Below, piece by piece: positions 27,846-36,370 of a stretch of 64,000 nucleotides of DNA. Position numbers and translations under genes: made by a program. Below the pieces are notes generated by a model, which saw only the letters and a list, made by a program, of their open reading frames with translations, was not told the DNA's origin and did not search any database. The stretch's first letter is position 1, and the number at the start of each line of letters is the position of its first letter. The DNA comes from Hyphomonadaceae bacterium. Its GTDB lineage: Bacteria > Pseudomonadota > Alphaproteobacteria > Caulobacterales > Hyphomonadaceae. Location of the stretch: contig JALHLU010000001.1 of assembly GCA_022844345.1 (NCBI GenBank), positions 124,001-188,000 on the forward strand. Reading direction: 5' to 3'.

Positions 27846-29312
27846 CTATCGGAAGGGCGGCTCGTAGAACGAGCGCAGTTTCCGCGAATGCAGTGCATCG
27901 CCCCCTGCCCGCGCAAGGCTTTCCAGCGTCTCGATGCCGATGCGGATGTGCTCGCCGATGGCGCGCTCATAAAAGCGGTTTGCCGCCCCCGCCAGCTTTA
28001 TCTCGCCATGCAGCGGTTTGTCAGAAACGCACAATAGAACGCCATAGGGCACACGCATGCGATACCCGTTGGCTGCGACCGTCGCGCTTTCCATGTCGAT
28101 GGCGATCGCGCGGGACTTGTTGAACCGCTTGGCCGAGTCGCTGAACCGCAACTCCCAGTTGCGATCGTCCGTCGTCACGACAGTTCCTGTGCGTAACCGG
28201 TGCTTCAGTGCGTCGCCGCTCTCGCCCGTCACCTTCTCGGCCGCTTCCTGCAGCGCGACCTGCACTTCGGCGATCGGCGGCACCGGGATGTCGCGCGGCA
28301 GCACCGAGTCGAGCACATGGTCATCGCGCAGATAGGCATGCGCCAGCACATAGTCGCCAATGCGCTGCGAATGACGCAGGCCGCCGCAATGGCCAACCAT
28401 GATCCAGCACTCGGGCCGAAGCACAGCGAGGTGGTCCGTGATCGTCTTGGCGTTCGATGGGCCAACGCCGATGTTCACCAGCGTGATACCCGCTCGGTTC
28501 TCCGCCATCAGGTGGTACGCCGGCATCTGGTGACGGCGCCACGGCCCGTCATTCACCTTCTGCGCCGCGTCCTTCGTCTTGGCGTCCACAACAATGCCGC
28601 CGGGCGCAGACAGCTTCGTGTACGGCCCCGGCTGCTTCAACCGCTCGACCGACCATTCGACGAAATGATCGACATAGCGATGATAGTTCGTGAACAGGAT
28701 ATAGCGCTGCACATGCTCGAACGGCGTGCCTGTGTAGTGCTTCAGCCGTTGCAGCGAGAAGTCGATCCGCGGCCCGTCGAACAAGGCCAGCGGCCTCACC
28801 CCGTCGGTATTGAAGAAGCCGCCATCCTGCACCTCGGCGTCGATCACCTCGTCGCCGATCAGCTCCAGCCGCGGCGTCGGAAACCAGCGCGCGAATTCCG
28901 CCGGGGGCAGCGCCTCGGCGTCGATGTTGCTCGCATGCTCCAGCACATACGGGTACGGGATCTCGGACTTCGAGACGATGACGTCCAGCGTCACATCAAA
29001 GTCCGCACAGATCTGCTCGAGCTGCTCCAGGAAATAGCTGCGGAAGAAGGTAGGCTGCGTGATGGTGCTGACATACAGCCCCGGCTCCGACAGCTTGGCG
29101 AAGGCGCGCGACAGCGGCGGCACCGGCCCGTCCGGATCATACGACAGGCGCAGCTCGGGGTAGCAGTATTCCCCCCGGGCCCGGGCGTCCGGGTCGGGGG
29201 TCACCCCCTTGGTCACGAACGCTTCGAGGGCTGCGCGCAATCGGGCGACCGCCGCTCCATAGAGCTCGGTTGCCTTGTCGATGGCCTGTGCGGGGGAAAG
29301 GGTGTCCGTCAT
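27846..29312 (-). CDS. amn: AMP nucleosidase
   Basis: A 488-residue enzyme that hydrolyses AMP to adenine and ribose 5-phosphate, regulating adenylate pools. It has the family-specific N-terminal domain (about 1-200, with YCYPELRLSYDP) and a C-terminal nucleoside phosphorylase-like fold with LVNIGVGPSNAKTITDHLAVLRP and AIDMESATVAANGYR, the latter holding the Glu expected at the ribose site. The length matches E. coli Amn (484). I prefer the ATG at 29312; a GTG three codons earlier (29321) is possible. Confidence 0.93.
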   Translation of the reverse strand: MTDTLSPAQAIDKATELYGAAVARLRAALEAFVTKGVTPDPDARARGEYCYPELRLSYDPDGPVPPLSRAFAKLSEPGLYVSTITQPTFFRSYFLEQLEQICADFDVTLDVIVSKSEIPYPYVLEHASNIDAEALPPAEFARWFPTPRLELIGDEVIDAEVQDGGFFNTDGVRPLALFDGPRIDFSLQRLKHYTGTPFEHVQRYILFTNYHRYVDHFVEWSVERLKQPGPYTKLSAPGGIVVDAKTKDAAQKVNDGPWRRHQMPAYHLMAENRAGITLVNIGVGPSNAKTITDHLAVLRPECWIMVGHCGGLRHSQRIGDYVLAHAYLRDDHVLDSVLPRDIPVPPIAEVQVALQEAAEKVTGESGDALKHRLRTGTVVTTDDRNWELRFSDSAKRFNKSRAIAIDMESATVAANGYRMRVPYGVLLCVSDKPLHGEIKLAGAANRFYERAIGEHIRIGIETLESLARAGGDALHSRKLRSFYEPPFR

Positions 29313-29392
29313 TGCGGACACCTAAAGCCACCCGGTTCCGCCGTCAACGCGGCTTGGGCAGGCGGGATGGAGCAACTGCCAGGCGCCCCCCC

Positions 29393-31303
29393 CTAGCCCC
29401 GAGCCAGCACAATGATTGCGTCTTCTTCCTTGTAGACGCGGGCCGTGTGGCGCGGGGGATTGATGACGACGCCCCCCATGTTCCGTGCGCCCCGCTCGCC
29501 GGTTGATTCCCGGTAACCGAACGCGACCTCTCCCCGCTTGCGCGCCGCCTCGATGATGGTGTTGAAGTCAACGGACCGGTCGATCGCGACATAGTCGGAC
29601 ACAGGCCGCACATAGACCTCCGAGCCCTGGTCATCCAGCAGCTCGGCGAAGATGGCGGACAGGTGCATGTTCTCCGATGCCTGCGCCAGCATGAGGCTGA
29701 CCAGCTGATTGCTGACGACGAAATCATCCGCCCGCGTGACTTCCGCCAGAGCGCGGTTGCGCGGGTCCACCATCTCGCTCACCACGCTGACATGCCTGCC
29801 CGTCGACTCCGCCAGCCGGCGCAGCTGCAGCAGCGTCACCAGCGTCCGCGTGTCCGCCGATTGAGGCGACATGGCATCGGTGTAGCCCAGCACGATCACG
29901 TGGTCATAGGTCTGGACCTCCAGTGCTTTCAGCGCCGTCTCGCGCGTGGCGTCGGAGACGCTGTGCACGATCGACAGGTTTGCAATGTTCCCGACGCGCG
30001 CCAGCTCCGCCTCCAGCTGCGGCGAGTCGGCCGCGACCATGAGCACCGACCCAGGCAGCACCGATCGGGACAACTCCTTGACGATCGAAGGGCCCTTGCG
30101 GTTCCACCCCAACATCAGGATGCGCTTGGAGGCGACCTCCACCGGCCTCTTTTCGCGGATCGCGGTCGCATCGAAAGCCGCGCGCTTGCGCGAGGCCAGC
30201 CGGACCGCGGACGCGTCCTCCGCAATCACGACCAACCGATCCGTCGCCCGTATCACAACGTCATCGGCGGGGTTCAGCTGCACGTGATTGTCGTCGCACA
30301 AGCCGATCAGCATGGCCCGGTCGATCGCGCCCAGCGCCTCGCCAAACGTCGTGCCCGTCAGGCTATCCAGTTTCGCGGTGTAGATTTCACTTCCCTCAAA
30401 ACCCAGCAGCTCTGAGAACACAGCGCTAAGGCCGGGCTGCCGCGTCGATTGCACGAGAATGCGCGAAATCAGATCGTCCGCCAGCACGACCTGCACCTCC
30501 GCCCCGCCAACAGCCCTTGCCAGTTCGGCGTTTGGCGCCGCGCGGATTTCCGCGACGATCCGATAGGGCTTGGCCGACCGGTCCGGGCCGTTGGTGATCG
30601 CCAGGATCGCCTTGATGACCTGGGCATCTGGATCTTCGCCTTCGGGCGCCAGCACGATGATCGATTTCGCTTCGCCCGGGTTCACGATCGCCAGGTCGGT
30701 GAGATCGCAAGGGTCGCCACTCCGGCAAATCACTTTCGCTCCGCGCAACTGCGCCTTGGCCGCGATCTCGTCCTCCATTTCAACCTTGTCGCGCTCTGCA
30801 AGGATAACGATCCGCGGCGCCTTCCCGCCCGAGTGGGACAGCGCCAACTCGCTGACGATGTCCACGATCGAGGGCGACCAGTTGAGGATAATGGTATGCC
30901 CGTGCTCCAGCACGCGCGACCGCCCCTTGCGCAGCTCGGCAATCTTGGCTTCGAGGCCGGTGCTCAGCACGCCGATCAGGGCGGAAACGATGAAGATGCC
31001 GGCGATCGTCACGACCAGCATGACGATCCGATAGTCCCACCCCTCGTCCCCGCCCATCGTGCCGGGATCGAGGGTGCGCATCAGCGATTCCCACGCCGCC
31101 TCCAGGAAGTTGCGCGGCGCCTCGCCCTCAGGGGCGATGCCCGCGACCACCACCACCATGCCGGCCGCCAGGATGATCAGCAGCGCCAGCACGGCCAGCC
31201 AGCCGATCAGCGCGACTGTTCCCGCCGACATGCTCATGTCGAACAGGTATTTCGCCCGATCGCTTAGGCTCGGCCGCCGCACCGGCCGGTTCCGCTCGTT
31301 CAT
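29393..31303 (-). CDS. CASTOR/POLLUX-like ion channel with RCK domains
   Basis: A 636-residue protein related to plant CASTOR/POLLUX channels and their bacterial relatives. An N-terminal helix (about 28-55) is followed by a pore-like re-entrant stretch (WESLMRTLDPGTMGGD) and a second helix (about 92-115), then two TrkA/RCK-type nucleotide-binding regulatory halves (VLEHGHTIILNWSPSIVDIV and RILMLGWNRKGPSIVKELS). The pore sequence differs from the K+ filter TVGYG. Two RCK halves per chain suggest a tetramer with an eight-domain gating ring. The ions moved are unknown; calcium and potassium have been discussed for relatives. Confidence 0.85.
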   Translation of the reverse strand: MNERNRPVRRPSLSDRAKYLFDMSMSAGTVALIGWLAVLALLIILAAGMVVVVAGIAPEGEAPRNFLEAAWESLMRTLDPGTMGGDEGWDYRIVMLVVTIAGIFIVSALIGVLSTGLEAKIAELRKGRSRVLEHGHTIILNWSPSIVDIVSELALSHSGGKAPRIVILAERDKVEMEDEIAAKAQLRGAKVICRSGDPCDLTDLAIVNPGEAKSIIVLAPEGEDPDAQVIKAILAITNGPDRSAKPYRIVAEIRAAPNAELARAVGGAEVQVVLADDLISRILVQSTRQPGLSAVFSELLGFEGSEIYTAKLDSLTGTTFGEALGAIDRAMLIGLCDDNHVQLNPADDVVIRATDRLVVIAEDASAVRLASRKRAAFDATAIREKRPVEVASKRILMLGWNRKGPSIVKELSRSVLPGSVLMVAADSPQLEAELARVGNIANLSIVHSVSDATRETALKALEVQTYDHVIVLGYTDAMSPQSADTRTLVTLLQLRRLAESTGRHVSVVSEMVDPRNRALAEVTRADDFVVSNQLVSLMLAQASENMHLSAIFAELLDDQGSEVYVRPVSDYVAIDRSVDFNTIIEAARKRGEVAFGYRESTGERGARNMGGVVINPPRHTARVYKEEDAIIVLARG

Positions 31304-31453
31304 GTCGATTCCCCGCGACGTCGTAACGGCGGACTGTCTTCACAGCCGCGTGACAAGCGCAAGACGTGGGCGACAGCTCGCCGCGGCAAGCCTGTCCCTG
31401 CCGGCGCCGGGAGCCCGGCCGCAATCACTTCATGGGGAAAACGTGAGGTTGTC

Positions 31454-31900
31454 TTATTCCTTGGCGCCGCCGCCGCCGAACGTGCCGACCACCTTGTCGA
31501 ACAGCTTCAGCGCCACTTCGGGCCTGCGCGCGATCAGCAGGCCAAGGCTCGAGATCACGACGATGGAGGCGATAGGTTTCTCGCTGATGATCTTCTTGGT
31601 CACTTCGACCGGAAGCTCCATCAGGCCCAGCACCATGGCGACGGGGTCAATGTCACCCATCAGGCTTTCAGGTTGTTGCGGTTCCGGTTTCTTCTTGGCC
31701 GTGCCCACCCAGAGCGCGATCGCCGCGATTGCAAGGAGGCCAACCCCGACCACGGCTAGCGCGGCCGGCCATGGCATCCACAGCGACAGCTGCCAGGCGG
31801 CCGCCGCTGTCAGCGACGCCACGCCCACAAGCGCAAGCATGACGCCCACAACCGCAGCGATGGCGAGGTCCTTGGCGCGGCCGAAGAAGCTGTCGAACAC
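31454..31900 (-). CDS. Hypothetical membrane protein, holin-X/YqjE-like position
   Basis: A 148-residue protein with two adjacent hydrophobic helices (AIAAVVGVMLALVGVASLTAAAAW and AALAVVGVGLLAIAAIALWVG), a charged linker with KKKPEPQQP, and a third hydrophobic stretch (PIASIVVISSLGLLIARRPE). It begins 24 bases after a DUF883 gene on the same strand. In E. coli, yqjD (DUF883), yqjE and yqjK form a similar small-membrane-protein cluster; equivalence is inferred from context only. Confidence 0.65.
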   Translation of the reverse strand: MFDSFFGRAKDLAIAAVVGVMLALVGVASLTAAAAWQLSLWMPWPAALAVVGVGLLAIAAIALWVGTAKKKPEPQQPESLMGDIDPVAMVLGLMELPVEVTKKIISEKPIASIVVISSLGLLIARRPEVALKLFDKVVGTFGGGGAKE

Positions 31901-31924
31901 TTGGGCCCCCCGGGGCTTCCGCCA

Positions 31925-32227
31925 CTATTTTCGGTTCGAAAGCGACGCGATGATATAGCCGGCGGCCAGCGCAATGCCGATCGCGGCGAAGGGATGCTCG
32001 CGCACCTTGTCGCCAACCGCATCGCGGAACTCCACGGCTTTCTCGCCCGCGTCGCCCGCCATTTCCTTGGCGCGCGCAGCGGCGGCCTTGGCCTGGTGCG
32101 AGGCGACTGTGCCCGTGTCCTTGAGCAGCGTGGCGAGGTCTTCCCGCAGCGCCTTCATGTCGGACTTCAGGGTGTCGATATCGGCCTTCGGCGTTCCGCC
32201 GCCGGACGCGCTGGTAGGTGTCGACAT
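31925..32227 (-). CDS. DUF883 (ElaB/YqjD) family protein
   Basis: A 100-residue protein with the YqjD layout: a helical, charged region that should form a coiled coil (about 15-75, KADIDTLKSDMKALREDLATLL), then a C-terminal membrane anchor with the family motif VREHPFAAIGIALAAGYIIA. E. coli YqjD and ElaB bind ribosomes at the inner membrane in stationary phase. It is first of a two-gene unit with the membrane protein at 31454-31900. Confidence 0.88.
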   Translation of the reverse strand: MSTPTSASGGGTPKADIDTLKSDMKALREDLATLLKDTGTVASHQAKAAAARAKEMAGDAGEKAVEFRDAVGDKVREHPFAAIGIALAAGYIIASLSNRK

Positions 32228-32488
32228 GGGAATCTCCCGATCAATCTGTGAAGCAGGTTAAACGTGTTGGCTTCATATAGGGTTTCATCCGTGCACGAAT
32301 ATGGCGGATGACGTTAATCCCTGAAAACCATGCAGAATCGAGGCCGCACACCACTTTCGCGTGTGGCGCGACCGGATAACGCCTGTCCGGGCTTCGTGTT
32401 CCTGAAAGGTTACGTAGCGGCGAAACAAGATCCTCCCTCCTGAAAGTCGGAGGTCAGGCCGGGGGGCCGCCGCGGGCGCAGTCTCGCC

Positions 32489-33553
32489 CTACTCCGCCGC
32501 AACCCGTTTCTGGATCTTGTCAAACTGCGACCAGACGCCCTCCTGGCCGTGCCAGTCCCCGCCGGTCGCGCCCTTGGAGTATTCCGTCGCGCGCTGTTCG
32601 AAGAAGTTGGCGTGCTCGACCCCGTTGAGGATTTCCGACAGCCACGGGATCGGGTGCTCCTTGACGCCATAGATCGCCGGCAGTTTCAGCTGCCCCAGGC
32701 GCCAGTCGGCGATGTAGCGGATGTAGTTCTTGATGTCCTGCGCCGTCATCCCCTGCACCGGGCCCATCGAGAAGGCGAGGTCGATGAAGGCGTCCTCCAT
32801 CCGCACCACTTCGCGGCAGCACTCGATGATGTCGCTCTTGACCTCGTCGGTAAGCGCGCCCGTCTCGGCCGCCAGGTTGTGGAAGATGCGGATCATCCCC
32901 TCGCAGTGCAGGCTCTCGTCCCGCACCGACCACGAAACGATCTGGCCCATGCCCTTCATTTTGTTGAAGCGCGGGAAGTTCATCAGCATCGCAAACGACG
33001 CAAACAACTGCAGGCCTTCCGTGAACGCGCCGAACATCGCCACGGTGCGCAGGATGTCAGCATCCGTCTCGACGCCGAATTTCTGCATGAAATCGTGCTT
33101 GTCCTTCATCTCCTTGTACTGGGTGAAGGCCGAGAACTCGGAATCGGGCATCCCGATCGTCTCGAGCAGCAGCGCGTAGGCCGCGATGTGGATCGTCTCC
33201 ATGTTGGAGAACGAGGCCAGCATCATCTTGATCTCGGTGGGGCGGAAAACGCGGGAATACCGCTCCATGTAGTTGTCGTTCACTTCCACGTCCGACTGCG
33301 TGAAGAAGCGGAAGATCTGCGTCAGCAGGTTGCGCTCATTGTCGTTGAGCTTGGCCGCCCAGTCCTTGCAGTCCTCGCCCAGCGGAACCTCTTCGGGCAT
33401 CCAGTGGATCTGCTGCTGGCGCTTCCAGAAGTCATAGGCCCACGGATATCGGAACGGCTTGTACGAGTGCGAGGCCGTCAGCAGGCCAGCAGTGGTGGTC
33501 AGCTTGCCCTGTCCAGAACCTGATTTTTCAACGCTTTTGCCAGTGTCGGACAT
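32489..33553 (-). CDS. nrdB: Class I ribonucleotide reductase beta subunit
   Basis: A 354-residue radical-generating subunit. Diiron ligands can be placed by family pattern: Asp in SDVEVND, Glu and His in METIH with the radical Tyr four residues on (ETIHIAAY, matching E. coli E115-H118-Y122), and the second set in the WSVRDESLHCEG segment (E and H). The C terminus (WSQFDKIQKRVAAE) lacks an ATP-cone, and so does the N terminus. It acts with NrdA, encoded 2.8 kb away rather than next door. Two NrdR-box-like sites precede it. Confidence 0.95.
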   Translation of the reverse strand: MSDTGKSVEKSGSGQGKLTTTAGLLTASHSYKPFRYPWAYDFWKRQQQIHWMPEEVPLGEDCKDWAAKLNDNERNLLTQIFRFFTQSDVEVNDNYMERYSRVFRPTEIKMMLASFSNMETIHIAAYALLLETIGMPDSEFSAFTQYKEMKDKHDFMQKFGVETDADILRTVAMFGAFTEGLQLFASFAMLMNFPRFNKMKGMGQIVSWSVRDESLHCEGMIRIFHNLAAETGALTDEVKSDIIECCREVVRMEDAFIDLAFSMGPVQGMTAQDIKNYIRYIADWRLGQLKLPAIYGVKEHPIPWLSEILNGVEHANFFEQRATEYSKGATGGDWHGQEGVWSQFDKIQKRVAAE

Positions 33554-33586
33554 CAGAATCTCCAGCCATCCCAGTAACTCGGCCGG

Positions 33587-33602
33587 GCACCATATCTAGG
33601 GG
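33587..33602 (-). promoter_or_regulatory. NrdR box 1 upstream of nrdB
   Basis: The core CCATATCTAG (33590-33599) matches eight of ten bases of the NrdR core CTATATATAG. It lies about 35-50 bases before the nrdB ATG, next to a TAGATATGG sequence on the minus strand that may be the -10 element. NrdR binds paired boxes cooperatively. Confidence 0.6.
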
Positions 33603-33618
33603 CTCTGGCCTGTCACAA

Positions 33619-33634
33619 GAGCTATATATAGTGC
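33619..33634 (-). promoter_or_regulatory. NrdR box 2 upstream of nrdB
   Basis: The core CTATATATAG (33622-33631) is a perfect ten-base match to the NrdR core. The two nrdB cores start 32 bases apart, about three helical turns, which is the phasing seen at known NrdR targets. This supports NrdR repression of nrdB when dNTP/ATP signals are high. Confidence 0.75.
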
Positions 33635-33850
33635 CGGTATGGTTGACATTTCCTTACCGGACAGCTCGGCGGCGAGTCTTCCACAATCTTCAAATCGCGC
33701 CAGTGCGGCGCATCTGCGCATCCACAGCATTCACCGCTCCCGGCCGGGCCATTCCGCCCTTGCCCCACGCGCTCCCCCGCGTGAATGATACCGCAAAACA
33801 GCCCTGTCGGCCGTGCGCCGAACAGGGCGGGACACTCGGAGGGACCACCC

Positions 33851-35236
33851 ATGCTTCGCTTCACCACATCCGCAGCCGTGCTCGCGGCTGCTTTCCTCGC
33901 CTCCTGCGCCCAGATGGCCCCGCAGGTCGAAGAGCGGCGCGAGGTCCGGGTCGAGGTCCACAAGCTCGCCGATGCCCGCGACACCGGCCCCCGCAACCTC
34001 TCGCAAACGGCCGCCAGCCCCGAAGCCCTCGGTTTCGACTCAGCCCGCCTCAAGAAACTCGACGACTACATGGCCAGCGTCGTCTCGACGGGCCGCGTCG
34101 CCGGCATGACCACGCTGCTTGCGCGTCACGGCCAGATCGTCAGCTACAAGAAGTACGGCGCCAGCAACCTCGAAACGGCCGCGCCGATCCAGGACGACAC
34201 CATCTTCCGCATCTATTCAATGACGAAGCCAGTCACCGGCGTCGCCATGATGGTCCTGTTCGAGGAAGGCAAATGGCGCCTCGACGATCCGGTCACGCGC
34301 TTTGTCCCCGAGTTCAAGAACCTGCGCGTCGTGAAATCGATCAACGCCGACGGCACGATGGTGCTGGAGGATATGCGCCGCCCGCCCACCATGCGCGAAG
34401 TCATGAGTCACACCGCCGGCTTCGGTTACGGCCTCGCGGACGAACATCCCGTCGACAAGATGTTCCGCTCGAAAGAGGTGCTCTCCTCCACCAGCCTCAA
34501 GCAGGTGATCGACCGCACGGCAGAGATCCCGCTGATGTATCAGCCGGGAACGAGCTGGTATTACTCCGCCGCCGTCGACATCCAAGGCTACATCATCGAG
34601 AAGATCTCGGGCCAGACGCTCGGCCAGTTCATGCAGCAGCGCATCTTCGCGCCGCTAAAAATGCCCGACACGGCCTTCTTCACCGGCCCGGAAAAAGCTG
34701 ATCGCCTATCGGCCGTCTATGTCTTCGACCGCGACCTTGGAAAGATCGTCGAGGCCAAGGAACTCTTCGGCGTCGCCATGCCCGACTACTCCAAGCCTCC
34801 GGCCGCTGAAAGCGGCGGCGGCGGCCTCGTCTCCACCACCATGGACTACGCACGCTTCGCGCAGATGCTGGCCAATGGCGGCGAACTCGATGGCGTCCGC
34901 ATCCTTGCCCCCGCCACGGTCGAGCTGATGGGCTCCAACGTCATTCCGAAGAACGTGCTGGTGAATTCCAACGGCACGGCAGCCGCGCGCTTCAACGAAG
35001 CCGTTGGCTTCGGCCTCGACTTTCAGGTCATCACGGACGCCCGCGCCGCCGGCTCGCTCGAAGGCGACGGCTCGATCAGCTGGGGCGGCGCCGCCGGCAC
35101 GTGGTTCTGGGTCGACCCCACCAATGACATCATCTTCGTCGGTATGATCCAGCGCATGGGCGGCACCGGCGGTGACGACCTGGGCACGATGGCCCGCACG
35201 CTGACATATCAGGCGCTGGTCAATCCGGAAAAGTAG
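33851..35236 (+). CDS. Serine hydrolase, class C beta-lactamase-like lipoprotein (paralogue 1)
   Basis: A 461-residue exported protein of the penicillin-binding/esterase superfamily. It has a lipoprotein signal (AFLASC), the nucleophile motif SMTK at about Ser123, the Tyr motif YYSAAVDI near 243 and a WGGAAGTWFW third motif. The family includes esterases, DD-peptidases and D-aminopeptidases; true beta-lactamase activity is unlikely for this length and sequence. It closely resembles two genes at 47606 and 49169. I chose the ATG at 33851 because it follows GGAGGG and starts the signal peptide. Confidence 0.85.
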   Translation: MLRFTTSAAVLAAAFLASCAQMAPQVEERREVRVEVHKLADARDTGPRNLSQTAASPEALGFDSARLKKLDDYMASVVSTGRVAGMTTLLARHGQIVSYKKYGASNLETAAPIQDDTIFRIYSMTKPVTGVAMMVLFEEGKWRLDDPVTRFVPEFKNLRVVKSINADGTMVLEDMRRPPTMREVMSHTAGFGYGLADEHPVDKMFRSKEVLSSTSLKQVIDRTAEIPLMYQPGTSWYYSAAVDIQGYIIEKISGQTLGQFMQQRIFAPLKMPDTAFFTGPEKADRLSAVYVFDRDLGKIVEAKELFGVAMPDYSKPPAAESGGGGLVSTTMDYARFAQMLANGGELDGVRILAPATVELMGSNVIPKNVLVNSNGTAAARFNEAVGFGLDFQVITDARAAGSLEGDGSISWGGAAGTWFWVDPTNDIIFVGMIQRMGGTGGDDLGTMARTLTYQALVNPEK

Positions 35237-35329
35237 GTGATCTGCCCCACACGTGCGGGATCGGTCTGGATCATCGCGCTGCGCGTTTCTGGAGCGACAG
35301 CCACTGACGTTGCAGGAGCCCGAAATGCA

Positions 35330-35353
35330 GCGGGCCGCCCGAAGGCGGCCCGC
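35330..35353. terminator. Convergent hairpin after serine hydrolase 1
   Basis: A perfect 10-bp stem (GCGGGCCGCC / GGCGGCCCGC) with a CGAA loop lies between two convergent genes. It lacks a T-tract, so it is a candidate bidirectional terminator only. Confidence 0.55.
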
Positions 35354-35379
35354 GCTTGATCTTGTGTGGTCAGGCCAGG

Positions 35380-36132
35380 CTAGTGGCGCAGCGTGTAGCT
35401 GAACGCGGCAAACTGTTCGCGCATCTCGATATCGCTGTCGCCGGCGATATCGTTGTAGCGCAGCTCCCGCTCGACGAGGCCGAACGACATCTGCGCGCCC
35501 TCGCCCGTGGAGAAGGCTATGCCGACCTGGAGATCGCCAACCGTCGCCTGGTCGCGCAGGCTTGCGCCGTCCATGGCGCGGGCGTCGGCCACGTTCCAGA
35601 TCAGCGCTTCGTTCTCGGCGCCGACGAAGAAGTACCAGGACGGGGCGTGGGTGCCCTTGCCGCGCAGGTCACGTTCGGAAAGGTTCATACCAACGCGGAA
35701 TTCGGCGCCGGTGCGGGCCACATTGCTGCCGGCGCGGTTGCGTTCGATCTGCGCGCGCGGCGTGAACGACATGTCCAGACCAAAGCCGGATGTGGAGCCG
35801 GGCGACACGAAGGAGACTTCACCGCCGAACCGGTCGCCCTGCAGCCCGCGGACGGGCATCGGCGTCGCAAGGTCCAGCGCCTCAAAGCGCGCCGCAGCCA
35901 GCGGGCTCGCCATCCTGGTAGGTCCGAAACGGCTGCCGACGCTGAGGGGCAAGCCGAAGTCCTGCTCGGTCGGGAGATCGAGAATGATCTGGCGCGGAGG
36001 TTCGCCGGACTGGAAGGATTGGGGGCCGTCAACAGGGCCGATTGAAAGCACGATGGCTTCGGGATCGGCCGGAGGGGTCGCACAACCAAGGCACGACGCC
36101 ACCACGATGCTGCTTGCAAGACTGGCAATCAT
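35380..36132 (-). CDS. Hypothetical lipoprotein / outer membrane barrel-like protein
   Basis: A 250-residue protein with a lipoprotein signal (VVASCLGC, Cys about 17). The rest alternates polar and aromatic residues in short strands (GFGLDMSFTPRAQIERN, GTHAPSWYFFVGAENEALIWN, QMSFGLVERELRYNDI) and ends in FAAFSYTLRH, a pattern typical of a small beta-barrel. The ending and spacing recall the LpxR/DUF2219 lipid A deacylase group, but I cannot confirm its catalytic residues. It lies between nrdA and nrdB on the same strand, without obvious functional link. Confidence 0.55.
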   Translation of the reverse strand: MIASLASSIVVASCLGCATPPADPEAIVLSIGPVDGPQSFQSGEPPRQIILDLPTEQDFGLPLSVGSRFGPTRMASPLAAARFEALDLATPMPVRGLQGDRFGGEVSFVSPGSTSGFGLDMSFTPRAQIERNRAGSNVARTGAEFRVGMNLSERDLRGKGTHAPSWYFFVGAENEALIWNVADARAMDGASLRDQATVGDLQVGIAFSTGEGAQMSFGLVERELRYNDIAGDSDIEMREQFAAFSYTLRH

Positions 36133-36315
36133 TTTAACTGCTCGTCCCAGTTACTATCTAGCCCAAGGCTGGACCCAGCAAATTACCAAAACCATAACAA
36201 ACTTGGTGAAATCCGGTTCCCGTCTCGGTCCCAATACCGTCTATCGCTACGGAAATTCTAATCCAGAAAGGGTTCGCGAACAACCTTCCGGGCTCACACG
36301 GGAACTCCCAAGCAA

Positions 36316-36339
36316 GAAGGCGGCCTCGCGGCCGCCTTC
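36316..36339 (-). terminator. Terminator downstream of nrdA
   Basis: A 10-bp perfect stem (GAAGGCGGCC / GGCCGCCTTC) with a tetraloop, followed on the minus strand by TTGCTTGG, starts 31 bases after the nrdA stop. T-tract is weak. Confidence 0.6.
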
Positions 36340-36370
36340 CCCATTTGAGCGCTGAATCCGCTCGGATTTT

